Assembly: GCA_019694575.1 (NCBI GenBank)
Contig: JAIBBR010000036.1
Location: 1 to 40,534, forward strand
From: Myxococcaceae bacterium
GTDB taxonomy: Bacteria > Myxococcota > Myxococcia > Myxococcales > Myxococcaceae
Direction of reading: 5' to 3'
Length of the DNA: 40,534 nucleotides
Shown here: positions 23,901-31,725 of the stretch, piece after piece
How positions within the stretch are numbered: position 1 is the stretch's first letter
Layout of the letters: each line of letters opens with the position of its first letter
Translations under genes and position numbers: made by a program
The notes under the pieces: generated by a model
The model's input: the letters and a program-made list of their open reading frames with translations, nothing else
Database searches by the model: none
Told to the model about the DNA's origin: nothing

Positions 23901-24216
23901 CGCTCAACACCCGCGCGTCGCTGCCGCCTTCACCCACCGCGGTGAGCGCGAACACCGTGTCTGCGTTGATGGTGACTGCCACGCTGCCCGACAGTTCGGG
24001 CGCGGCGACGACGGGCCCCAAGCCAATTTGCTCGAGCGAAAGCGATGACGCGTTCGCGGTTGCCCAGGTGAGGGTGACGCTCTCGCCCGCCCTCTCGACT
24101 TGGGTGGCCGACACCGAGAAGGTGGTGATGTCGGCTGCGGCAGGAGCGGCCGCCGGTTTAGGTAAAGAGCAGCTGGCGACAAGCAACAGCGCGCCGGTAA
24201 CGAGTGCGGTTTTCAT
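20980..24216 (-). CDS. Ig-repeat lipoprotein with lamin-tail-like domain (paralog A)
   Basis: This 1078-residue lipoprotein (MKTALVTGALLLVASC, Cys16) is presumably surface-exposed. It has about five Ig-like repeats (residues about 30-480), each with a G-x-x-V-x-L-x-W core such as SVTLTWATANASSLSL and PVVLSWNVSNARHVVV. Next comes a beta module (about 490-720: GFIDIAATG, PNGWFTF, APFWDDL, LIVQWNRF, LTFQAQLYGNGEVVF). A lamin-tail-like segment follows (about 730-800: ITEVNPFPA, GEWIEVSNFTADPVDLKDWTL), then a second beta module (about 870-1078) with VSTNGFLS, VFWDDLNI and a final WRFNPS. It starts at an ATG with AAGAGGAA upstream. It is the last of three paralogs in tandem, 21 bp after paralog B. 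No catalytic site is seen, so adhesion or binding is the likely role. Confidence 0.85.
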   Translation of the reverse strand: MKTALVTGALLLVASCSLPKPAAAPAAADITTFSVSATQVERAGESVTLTWATANASSLSLEQIGLGPVVAAPELSGSVAVTINADTVFALTAVGEGGSDARVLSVKVKTPARGNVLFTALPATVQGGESTTLVWNAPEATGVMMNVKGGGPIDLGGQSKSGTVRVTPLQNTVYELHTDSTVTEVAVAVVPRVLSFTHDGPAPEAGKPVALKWQTAGATQAVLTRLGEATPLLTATDAAQVAQGEFIDTAPSPLAPEAVLTYQLQVDGPSGSHSQLLRLDTGAVPRITQLNVNPFAAVGGVFNVTWSTANADGLEVHVDGKPVHVALSSTEVQQGNVALPTPAMQATITVRATHRGGGVATRSQTVSPVAAVTFQSFSADKTAIVNGGEPVVLSWNVSNARHVVVEEAGTAPIFERLGTGFEMYSLTVYPNAPSVTYRLKANNGAGSAITERAVTVTVASPQGLRYDRLVPAGGVAQVTAIDVSGGQSVRGLPVVKKNPLGVGFIDIAATGREVPLSSETAPVLVPLGRDFVSRVYGSRVSSPALSLSPNGWFTFSNTPVTGSDDNTAPMKSVLPALAIAPFWDDLSPGPYGRAYVELQGYGDETRLIVQWNRFSLDGQPQTELTFQAQLYGNGEVVFAYAKLATGTAPTATVGINDFALTQTLSPMGMVAEGDSYQFFGQATLPAPLAVGSVPYAVDVVMPQGVCRVPAQPLLPPGRFAITEVNPFPAAQVTDGEWIEVSNFTADPVDLKDWTLDFNGAAMPLTFTSNVVVPANGRLLLGQSATAGDGLTVGYVYGNTVKLPDAVGAVALKYQGAAYSTLRWAAADVSLGTSVQQDPPQEAMVYAAGREALSCPGVSSYGSNNQRGTPGAANPPCFPYHLSALPSGGFESIAATGTLVQTQSTSFPGPDSEEGVGKIDFTLPVMLFGRPVSTLYVSTNGFLSTNALSDPYYMNKVRPTGEAPSGTLAVFWDDLNINDDPAAGIYWERKDPSPAPGDEYTVVSWEHHTQWGAGQDLNFQVKFFASGAVEYHYGAMDNAGDSATVWFEDATGHGALPVSINSATAPGIHADTGWRFNPS

Positions 24217-24237
24217 GTGCGTTCCTCTTGGGTGCCG

Positions 24238-27200
24238 CTACTGGGGGCGAAAACGGTAAGCGCTCTGCGGCCGAATGGGCGTCGTGCGCGGGTCGACCAT
24301 CAAGGCCTGGGTGCCGAGCAAATTCTCGAGCCAAATGGTGGCGCTCGAGCCGGTGCCGTAGCGGCTGGTGTCTCCGCTGCTCATCGTGCCGTAGTGCACC
24401 TCGATGTCGCCGTCGTCGAAGAACTTCACTTCGAAGTTCAAGTCGTCGGGCGCCGAGAGCCCGTAGTGGGTGAAGCGGTGCCATTGAATCACCCAGTGTG
24501 GCCGCAGCTCGTTGGCGTCTGCTCCCGCGGCGAAGCGTTGGGAGTAAATGCCGCTCGCCGGATCATCGGCGAATTCCAAGTCGTCCCAAAAGGGAGCGAA
24601 GACGCCCGACGGTGTACGCGACGGGTCAGGCTTGCCTTTGTTGCTGTAGTTGTCGGTGATGGAATTACCGGGCAGCGAAACCGAGACCCACCCATTGGCG
24701 GCGACATAGAGCGTGTTGATGGGCGCGCCGAAGTACGGTACCGGCGCCGCGACGAGGCTCACCGCGGCCCAGTTTTCGTCGTTTCCGATGATGCCGGGCG
24801 CGAGCGGGCTCGAAGCCGAAATGACACGGGTGCCGGTGGTCGAAATGTCGCGGTACGCGGCGGGCCGCGGTTCTAAGCGGTACGCGAAGCAACCGCTCGG
24901 TGAACCGGGTGAGCCCTGTTGGCCGTGGGTGCCAAAGCTCTGCGTGCTGTCGCAGTTGAGAGAATGCGGCGACGGCGCGGTGCCCGTGTCAGTCGAAAAA
25001 ATGAGGGGCCCCAAATCATGCACCACCGAGACCCCGGCCGAGCCATTGCCCGACACCGCGTTGTCCCACTGCAGGGTGGTTGAAAAACCGGCGTCACTGC
25101 TCAACACCACTGTGCCGGGGCCGTCAGGCATTGCCTCTGTCGTGCCGTAGACGTATTGCACCGCCACGTTGTCGTTGGCCGCGCTGCTCGCCGCTTGGCC
25201 GAGTACCAGCGTGCCGCCCGCGGGCACCACCGTGCTGCCGTTGCTCGGGGTGAGGGTGTGCACGTTGCCGGCGCCGAAGTCTAAGTGCCAACCGTCGAGG
25301 TCAATGGGCACGTTGGCGGTGTTGCGTACTTCGAGCCATTCGCCCGAAGCACTGACCGCGGCCGCTGGTTGGTAAAGCGCTTCGCTGAAGAAGAGCGAAG
25401 AATTTGCCACCAGGCGTGCAGCGGGCGCGAAGACCACGGGCAAATATCCATTCGAGAGCTTCAAGAAGCCCTTCGCGGTGTTGCTGTTCTGCAAGCCATA
25501 AGGCAGGGGTGACGCGCGGGGCCCGAAGAAAGTGACGCGTTGGCCTTCAACCGCGCTGCCGACGAGCACGTCTTCGGGGCCGGTGACGCCGACCGCGCGG
25601 GTGGCGTTGGTGCCGTCGATTTGCGGGTACTCGAAAGTGATGACGCCGCTTTGGTGCACCCGGGCTTGAAAGGTTAGCTCTGACGTGGGCACAGCCTTTA
25701 CTTTCACTTTGTTCCACTGCACCACCAAGGTGCGCTCAGGGGCTTCGTTCACCATTTGCCAGTACACATTGCCGCTGCCGAGCTCGAGGTCAGCCCAGAA
25801 GGGCGCCGCGAGAAAAACGGGCCGCGAAGTACCCGGCAATTCACCCGCGGTGTTGGGCAAAGTGTTGGAGCCGGTGAGGGTGAGGGCGCCGTTGACTGAA
25901 ATCGTCACCCGGTCTCCCACCCGTGCGCCGTAGACAAACGTCTCGAAGTCGGCCGGCAGCACCACGGCTTGGCCGTCGTCGCGGTTGGCGAAAGTGAGCT
26001 GGGTACCGGTCGAGGCAATGTCTTCGAAGCCAGGCGTCATCAGCGCCGTGCTGCTGACCTGCTCATGGGGAAAGCCCACCATCATCGCCGGCATGCCGCC
26101 GCCGGGCGCTGACCATTCGAGGGCCACCGTGCTGCCGGCGAAGAGCGGCCCCGCACCGGCAGGCCCGAAGTCAGCCGGCGCGGTGACGGTGACCGTTTGG
26201 TTTGCTGTCAGCGGCGCGTCGACACCGTTGTCGGCGCTCAGCACATACGTCGTCGCTGCATTGGGGTACACGGTGACAGTACCCATTTCAGCCGCGGTGC
26301 CACGGGCGCTGGCCACGGTGTACTCGTTGTTGGCAAGCACCCGAAGGTGCCGTGCGTTGGGCACGCTCCAACTCAAGGTGACGGGGCTGCCCCCTGCGTT
26401 GATGGTGGCGGGCAGTGCGGTGAAGGTGGCGATGCTCGCTGTACCCACGGGGGCGACGGTGAAGCTGCGCTCGGCGCTGGCGCCGCCGCGCGACGCTTTG
26501 AGCTGGTACGTCAGCGGTGCGCTGGGAGACACCAGCCACACTTGGCCGGTACGAATTGCGTCGAGGTTGGCCGTGGCATAGAGCACTTGGCCTTGGGAGC
26601 TGATTTGCAGCCCCTCGGCGTTTTTCGTCGTCCACTTCACGTTGAACAACCCGCCGCTGCGCGCATAGAGCGGCGCGTCGAGCGAGAGAATGTCGGGCGC
26701 CGAGCCGACTTGCAGCACCACCCGTTGCTCTACCGCAGCGCCTTGGCCCTCGGCCCTAAAGACGTAGCTCACCAAACCGCCGGGTGGAATGGTGGGTACG
26801 GTGTCGTCGAATTGACCTGCCGCGGCTTCGGCGCCGGTTTTGGCGAAGAGCTCTCCGCGGCCGGCCACGGTGACGCTGACTTTGCTCGCGTGTTTCGTTT
26901 GCCACCGCAGGGTGACGGTGTCTTGTGGCTTGGCGGTGGGCGACGACAGCGTGAGGCTTTCAATCAACGCGCGGCGCGACACGGTGACACGGCGGCGGGC
27001 ACCGTCGGCGTTGAGCACGTACGTTGTTTCTTCAGCCGGGTTCACCTGCACCGCGCCCGAAGAGGTTTGCCCCTGCAGGTCGATGGGCATGCCATTTTCG
27101 TCGGTCAGCACCACGCTGCGCGCGCCGGGGGCCGACCACAGCAAGGTGGCTGCTTCGCCCGCTTCAAGCACCGACGGGTGGGCCGAAAAAAGCACCGAGC

Positions 27201-27543
27201 CGCCCACGCCTTCGACGGTGACTGAAGCGACGTGAATCGCCTTGACGCCACGGTCATTGCTGGCAGTGAGCAGCAGCACGGTGGGCGCAGAGGGGCTTAC
27301 GTCGAGGGAGCCGCTCGCTTGGTCATTCACCCCGGTCAACGCCGTGCCTTGCGCGTCGGTGATGGTGACGTGGCTGGCGTTCTCGGTGGCCCACGTCACT
27401 TTGACAGGGGTACCCGGTTGAATCACTGCAGGGCTCACCGCGAAGGCCGCAATGGTCGGCGCGGCGGGCAACGGGTCGGCGGGAGTCACCGTGCAACCCA
27501 AGGCGGCCAACATCAGCACCCCAATTCGTTTTGACATGTGCAT
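24238..27543 (-). CDS. Ig-repeat lipoprotein with lamin-tail-like domain (paralog B)
   Basis: This 1101-residue lipoprotein (MHMSKRIGVLMLAALGC, Cys17) has the same layout as its neighbours. It has Ig-like repeats with VTLSWSVPNARHLRV-type cores, a first beta module (GFEDIASTGTQLTFANRDDG, APFWADL, LVVQWNKV, LTFQARVHQSGVITFEY), a lamin-tail-like segment (FFSEALYQPAAAVSASGEWLEVRN, PIDLDGWHLDF), and a second module (YRDISTTGTRV, FAPFWDDLEF, WVIQWHRF, LNFEVKFFDDGDIEVHY) ending YRFRPQ. The frame is open further upstream to 27846, but that part overlaps paralog C in another frame. The ATG at 27543 opens the lipoprotein signal and follows GAGAG. An in-frame ATG two codons later (27537) is equally possible. 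It is 13 bp downstream of paralog C, so it is almost certainly co-transcribed. Confidence 0.85.
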   Translation of the reverse strand: MHMSKRIGVLMLAALGCTVTPADPLPAAPTIAAFAVSPAVIQPGTPVKVTWATENASHVTITDAQGTALTGVNDQASGSLDVSPSAPTVLLLTASNDRGVKAIHVASVTVEGVGGSVLFSAHPSVLEAGEAATLLWSAPGARSVVLTDENGMPIDLQGQTSSGAVQVNPAEETTYVLNADGARRRVTVSRRALIESLTLSSPTAKPQDTVTLRWQTKHASKVSVTVAGRGELFAKTGAEAAAGQFDDTVPTIPPGGLVSYVFRAEGQGAAVEQRVVLQVGSAPDILSLDAPLYARSGGLFNVKWTTKNAEGLQISSQGQVLYATANLDAIRTGQVWLVSPSAPLTYQLKASRGGASAERSFTVAPVGTASIATFTALPATINAGGSPVTLSWSVPNARHLRVLANNEYTVASARGTAAEMGTVTVYPNAATTYVLSADNGVDAPLTANQTVTVTAPADFGPAGAGPLFAGSTVALEWSAPGGGMPAMMVGFPHEQVSSTALMTPGFEDIASTGTQLTFANRDDGQAVVLPADFETFVYGARVGDRVTISVNGALTLTGSNTLPNTAGELPGTSRPVFLAAPFWADLELGSGNVYWQMVNEAPERTLVVQWNKVKVKAVPTSELTFQARVHQSGVITFEYPQIDGTNATRAVGVTGPEDVLVGSAVEGQRVTFFGPRASPLPYGLQNSNTAKGFLKLSNGYLPVVFAPAARLVANSSLFFSEALYQPAAAVSASGEWLEVRNTANVPIDLDGWHLDFGAGNVHTLTPSNGSTVVPAGGTLVLGQAASSAANDNVAVQYVYGTTEAMPDGPGTVVLSSDAGFSTTLQWDNAVSGNGSAGVSVVHDLGPLIFSTDTGTAPSPHSLNCDSTQSFGTHGQQGSPGSPSGCFAYRLEPRPAAYRDISTTGTRVISASSPLAPGIIGNDENWAAVSLVAAPVPYFGAPINTLYVAANGWVSVSLPGNSITDNYSNKGKPDPSRTPSGVFAPFWDDLEFADDPASGIYSQRFAAGADANELRPHWVIQWHRFTHYGLSAPDDLNFEVKFFDDGDIEVHYGTMSSGDTSRYGTGSSATIWLENLLGTQALMVDPRTTPIRPQSAYRFRPQ

Positions 27544-27556
27544 GGTGGGCTCTCTT

Positions 27557-30500
27557 TTACGGTTTGGGGGTGAAGCGCCAAGCAGAGTGGGGCGATAGAC
27601 CTGCTGAGTTGATGGAAATGGGGGCGGCCGCGGTGCCGGTGGGCCGTTCAATCCACGCGGTGGCGGTCTGGCCAGTGGCGACCGAAGAGCCAGGCCGGCT
27701 GAGCATTTCGGCGTAGTGAAATTCGATGCTGCCGTCGTCGAAAAACTTGGCCTGCACGTTGAGGTCGTCGGAGCGCGGCGTCGACCAGAATGAATAGTGG
27801 TGCCACTGCACGATGAAGTGGTCTCCACTGCGCGCGTAATAGACATTCGCGTCGGGGTAGCTGCCGCTGTTGGCCAGGTCGTCCCAAAAGGGGGCGACGG
27901 TGCCCAGCGGCGTGTTGGTGGCGCTGGGCACCACCTTGTTGCCGGCGAACGACGAAGTGTACGTGCCGAACCCGGCCCACCCGTTGGTTGAGACGGTCAT
28001 GACGCTGTACGCGCTGCCGAAATAGGTGAAGGGCTTCGCCAGCGGCACGGTGGTGATTTCATCGTCGAGCGACAGGGGTGGCGCAAAGAGTTGCAGGCCT
28101 CCGGCCGAAATGTCTTCGTACGCGAAAGGTATGGCCGACAGCGAGTACTCGAAGCACGTTTCATTTTGCGCTCCCGGCGTGCCCGTGGCGCCGAGCGGGC
28201 CGAACATGCTCTTGCGGGTGCAGGTGAGCGCGCCCATGGGGCCAATGCCCACTTCGCGCTGGTACGAAATGCCGGCGGGGGCGCCCATCCACGCGAGTGA
28301 AGAAATGGTCACCGGGCTCGAGAGCGGCACGCGCAGGGCCACGGTGTCGTCGCTGGCGAGCGGCACATCGCCCATGTTCCACGCCAGCTTCACGCCGGCT
28401 TCGCCGTTTTCAATGGCGTCAGTCGACTCGCCGGCCACCCAATAGCTGTTGGGGCCTATCACCGTGCCTGAAGGAAACGTGTAGCCCGCGTCGGGTGCGC
28501 TGCCGGTAGAAAGCATGAGCCCCGAAATGTCGAGCGGCTCGAGCCCAGGGTTGTACAGCTCGACCCACCGGCCCTTGTCGGCACCGGTGGGCGCCACCGG
28601 CATGACCTCGGTCAGTTGTACCGTGCTCGACGTGAAAACGCGCACCGGGCTGTTCACGTAGGCCCAGTTGCTGCCCGCGGTCTTGAAGAAGAAGCCGGCC
28701 GTCAACGCGTTGGCCACTTTGATGGACTGCATGCCTGTCGGTGCTCCACCGGTGAACCAGGTCAGCTCTTGGTTTTCGGCAATCGCCGCCACGCCAGGGT
28801 TGAAGCTGTACTGGCTGTTCCACATGTCGGTGCCGCCGAAAATGCCCAGGGTGGCGTTCTGCCCGAGTGCCGCCGCGCCTCGTAGCGTGTGAAAGACAAA
28901 ACGCGCCTCGCCGGTTTCGAAAAGCTGCACTTGAAAGGTGAGCTCGCTCGTCGGGTCGCCGTGAATGTGGGCCTTGTTCCACTGCACAATCAGCCGGCGG
29001 GGAAAAGCGTCTCCCTCGACGAGCCACAGCATCGAGCCGTCTTCGAGGTTGAGGTCGTCCCAGAAGGGGGCCAGCATCGGAGCGCCGGTGTACATCGCGA
29101 ACGTCAGGTTGGCGGGTGACGCGGTCATCGGCGCCAGCGCCAAGAAGCCGTTCGTCGACGCGGTGAAACTGCCATACACCTTGTTCAAAAAGGGAAAACG
29201 AAAACCTTCGCCGGGTTGAATGAGCGCGGTGCCGTCGTTTTTGTCGGCGAAAGCCACGCCTTGCGTGCCCGGCGTTTGCGTCAGGTCGACGAACGAGGTG
29301 GCGGCCGTGGGCACCGGTGCCATGGCGTTGGGCAGGCCCACCACGTCGAGCGCCTGGGTGCCCGACAGGTCCCACGCGAAATTCACGGTGGTGCCTGATA
29401 CCACCGGCTCGGGAGTGATGGTGGCGGTCACCGGCATCGCCACGGCAATGGTTTTTTCGAGCGTCGCCACTTCACCGGCCTCGTTGTACGCCTCGAGCAC
29501 AAAAGTGGTGTCGCGTGCCGGAAAAAGCAGCGTGTTGCCCGACGCCAGGCTGGCGGTGGCGCGGGTGCTGAACACGGTGGGCCCGTTTTTGACGCGAATC
29601 ACCACCAGCGCGGTGTGCTGGGTGGTCCACGCGACTTGCGCGCCCGAAGCCACCGAGCTGGCCGAAGCCTGCCCAGTGAAGGTGAGCGCCTGGGGAGGCT
29701 GTAAGAGAGACACTTTTTTCTCGGCCCGCACTTGAAAACCTTTGAAGTCGTACGCCACCAAAGTGACGACGGTGTCAGCGCGCAACCCCGGTAACACGAA
29801 GCTGCCGCTGGTCTGCGTGCCCGCGGGCGGCCGGTAGAGCGGGTCGCCGTCAGCGAGCAATTCGACGCGCACCGCGTTTTGCGTGGCCCACGACAACGGT
29901 ACCGGGCGGCCCAGCGTGCCATTGGCCGGCACTTTGAACTCGGTGATGGTGGCGCCTTCTCCCACCGCGCCGTTCACGGTTTGCTGCACCGAAAACGCAG
30001 GGCTCGCCGTTGACGCAGTGAGGGTAAAGGCAAGCGGAAAACCATTGGGCACCGTGCTCATACCGCCGTCAGCGCCCGGCAGCAGCTCGGGTACGGTGAA
30101 CATCGCGCTGCCGTTTTGCGTGGCATCGCCGCTCGCTCCGCCGATGGCGCCGAAGGTTGCTTCTGCAATGGCCAGGCTGTCGAAGCCCGCGGTCGCCCAC
30201 TCGAGCTTGATGGTGTCGCCGCTTTTGGCCACCGCGGGCGTGGCGGTGAAAGAGAGCAGCACCGGCCGCACTTTGACCGTGGCGGTGGCGTTCAAGGCAC
30301 CGGCGGTCAACGTATAAGTGGTGCCGTGGGTAGGCTTTACGTGGGCCACGCCTGACTGGCCGCTCACCGGCACCACTGTGCCATCGGCCGCTTTGAGCGA
30401 CACGGTGCTCGCGCCAAAGGCTGACCAAACCAGCTCTGCAGTTTGGCCGGCGTCGATTTCATTGGGTATCGCCACCAAGAAGACTTCGCTCAAGGGCTGG

Positions 30501-30832
30501 TCAACCGCGACTTGCAGAAACGCGCTGTCTTTGCCCCCCGGGCCGCTCGCGCGCAGCAAATAAAACGTGGTTTGGGTGGGGCTCACCGTGAGCGAGCCCG
30601 ACGCAGCGGGGGTCAGCGCGGTTTCAGTGCCGCTGGGGTCGACCAAAGTCAGCGTGTCGGTACCGCTCGTCTGCCACGACAGGGTGACTTGCTCGCCTGC
30701 GTGCAGTGTGGCGCGGTCAACGCTGAAGGTTTGAATGACCGGCGGCGCGGGCGCCGAAGGCTGTTTTCCACTCACGCAACTAAACAGTGCGGTGGCGGTG
30801 AGCAACGAAAGGCCGAAACGAAAACCGGGCAT
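27557..30832 (-). CDS. Ig-repeat lipoprotein with lamin-tail-like domain (paralog C)
   Basis: This 1091-residue lipoprotein (MPGFRFGLSLLTATALFSC, Cys19) is the first of the three paralogs. It has Ig-like repeats (for example QVTLSWQTSGTDTLTL and TIKLEWATAGFDSLAI). A beta module follows (GVAFADKNDG, STNGFLALAP, APFWDDLNL, LIVQWNKAHI, LTFQVQLFETGEARFVFH). Then come a lamin-tail-like segment (LTEVMPVAPTGADKGRWVELYNPGLEPLDISGLML) and a second module (YEDISAGG, VSTNGWAGF, APFWDDLANS, FIVQWHHY, LNVQAKFFDDGSIEFHY) ending WRFTPKP. I chose the ATG at 30832 because it opens the lipoprotein signal and follows AAAGGGA; the frame to 30898 has no signal. Divergence among A, B and C is high at the protein level, so the duplication is old. 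Confidence 0.85.
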   Translation of the reverse strand: MPGFRFGLSLLTATALFSCVSGKQPSAPAPPVIQTFSVDRATLHAGEQVTLSWQTSGTDTLTLVDPSGTETALTPAASGSLTVSPTQTTFYLLRASGPGGKDSAFLQVAVDQPLSEVFLVAIPNEIDAGQTAELVWSAFGASTVSLKAADGTVVPVSGQSGVAHVKPTHGTTYTLTAGALNATATVKVRPVLLSFTATPAVAKSGDTIKLEWATAGFDSLAIAEATFGAIGGASGDATQNGSAMFTVPELLPGADGGMSTVPNGFPLAFTLTASTASPAFSVQQTVNGAVGEGATITEFKVPANGTLGRPVPLSWATQNAVRVELLADGDPLYRPPAGTQTSGSFVLPGLRADTVVTLVAYDFKGFQVRAEKKVSLLQPPQALTFTGQASASSVASGAQVAWTTQHTALVVIRVKNGPTVFSTRATASLASGNTLLFPARDTTFVLEAYNEAGEVATLEKTIAVAMPVTATITPEPVVSGTTVNFAWDLSGTQALDVVGLPNAMAPVPTAATSFVDLTQTPGTQGVAFADKNDGTALIQPGEGFRFPFLNKVYGSFTASTNGFLALAPMTASPANLTFAMYTGAPMLAPFWDDLNLEDGSMLWLVEGDAFPRRLIVQWNKAHIHGDPTSELTFQVQLFETGEARFVFHTLRGAAALGQNATLGIFGGTDMWNSQYSFNPGVAAIAENQELTWFTGGAPTGMQSIKVANALTAGFFFKTAGSNWAYVNSPVRVFTSSTVQLTEVMPVAPTGADKGRWVELYNPGLEPLDISGLMLSTGSAPDAGYTFPSGTVIGPNSYWVAGESTDAIENGEAGVKLAWNMGDVPLASDDTVALRVPLSSPVTISSLAWMGAPAGISYQREVGIGPMGALTCTRKSMFGPLGATGTPGAQNETCFEYSLSAIPFAYEDISAGGLQLFAPPLSLDDEITTVPLAKPFTYFGSAYSVMTVSTNGWAGFGTYTSSFAGNKVVPSATNTPLGTVAPFWDDLANSGSYPDANVYYARSGDHFIVQWHHYSFWSTPRSDDLNVQAKFFDDGSIEFHYAEMLSRPGSSVATGQTATAWIERPTGTAAAPISINSAGLSPHSAWRFTPKP

Positions 30833-30942
30833 GGCGCTTTTTCCCTTTAGACAGGTGGAACCGCGCCGCTTTTTAGAGAGGGTGCCCAGGCGCGTCAATG
30901 AGCGCTTGGGGCCTGTTGTGATTTTGGGGGTGACGGTGACGT
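30833..30942. other. Spacer between OM-like gene and paralog C
   Basis: This 110-bp gap lies between same-strand genes. It contains the AAAGGGA ribosome site of paralog C. I see no hairpin with a T-run on the minus strand, so read-through from the upstream genes is plausible. Confidence 0.35.
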
Positions 30943-31725
30943 TTAGAAAACCGCCCCTACGCTGGCGCCCAAAAACGTGTCGTCCATGTAGCCGCGGCGA
31001 AAGCGCGTCAGCTCGATTCGAAACGAAATGCGCACCGACTCATTGGCGACAATGGCCGGCCGCCCGCGAAAGCCCACGCCGTATTGAAAGAGAAACTTGT
31101 TTCCGCTCAAGTCGGTGACGTTGTTCGCTACTGACACGCGCGACGACTGAAAGCCGATGCCCGCGCCGAGCTGCACGTATGGTGCGAAAGCAGACTTGGC
31201 CCCGAGGGGAAAAGCGAAAGCGGGCGCCACGGTGAGCGAAGTGTGCGTGGTGTCGACGAACGCAGTGGCGTTGCCTTCGCGGTACGACAGGGTGCGCCAG
31301 GTGAAGTCGACGAACATCGCTTCGCGCAGGTACTCGTCAGGTATCAACCGCGCGAATTCCCACACCAGCCGGGCGCCGAGCTGAAAGCGGGGCTCTACGC
31401 CGGCGCCGCGTGAGCTTTCGAGCAGCATTAGGCCCATTAAAAACTCGGCCGAGACGCCGTAGTTGGGGTCGTCGAGGTGGGCGAGCGTTTCTTCGCGGTC
31501 TTTCTTTTCGATGTCTGTTTCGTCGCGAACGATGGGCGCAGGCTCGCTGCGCTTGGGCAGCTCGCGGCGGTTGCGTTCTTCGATTTTTTCTTCTTCTTCG
31601 TACGGGGTGTACTCGTCGGCGGGCGTGGGCTCAGGGGGCTTTTTTTTCTTGGGTGGCGCGCCCAAGCCGACGCTGGAAAAAGCGAGCAGTACCAAAGCGA
31701 AAACGGCGAGCGGCGAGCGTTTCAC
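30943..31725 (-). CDS. Predicted outer-membrane beta-barrel protein
   Basis: This 260-residue protein has a signal peptide (VKRSPLAVFALVLLAFSSVGLGA) and then a Lys/Pro/Glu-rich flexible linker (APPKKKKPPEPTPADEYTPYEEEEK) of about 50 residues. From about residue 85 it has repeated amphipathic strands (VSAEFLMGLMLLES, PRFQLGARLVWEFARL, AMFVDFTWRTLSY, TSLTVAPAFAFPLG, FAPYVQLGAGIGFQSS, FLFQYGVGFRGRPAI, VRISFRIELTRF), ending FLGASVGAVF with a C-terminal Phe as in outer-membrane barrels. I count about eight strands. The GTG at 31725 overlaps the stop of the upstream peptidase gene as GTGA, which suggests coupled translation. I do not recognise a named family. It could anchor or secrete the neighbouring proteins. 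Confidence 0.75.
   Translation of the reverse strand: MKRSPLAVFALVLLAFSSVGLGAPPKKKKPPEPTPADEYTPYEEEEKIEERNRRELPKRSEPAPIVRDETDIEKKDREETLAHLDDPNYGVSAEFLMGLMLLESSRGAGVEPRFQLGARLVWEFARLIPDEYLREAMFVDFTWRTLSYREGNATAFVDTTHTSLTVAPAFAFPLGAKSAFAPYVQLGAGIGFQSSRVSVANNVTDLSGNKFLFQYGVGFRGRPAIVANESVRISFRIELTRFRRGYMDDTFLGASVGAVF

Noticed and set aside
26197..27225. 342-residue plus-strand frame
   Set aside because: It is antisense to paralog B, His/Arg/Gly-rich, with no domain or start signal.
27544..27846. 5' extension of paralog B
   Set aside because: It overlaps paralog C in another frame; the lipoprotein signal starts at 27543.
28419..29375. 318-residue minus-strand frame in paralog C
   Set aside because: It is a second frame on the same strand as the real gene, Arg/His-rich, with no features.
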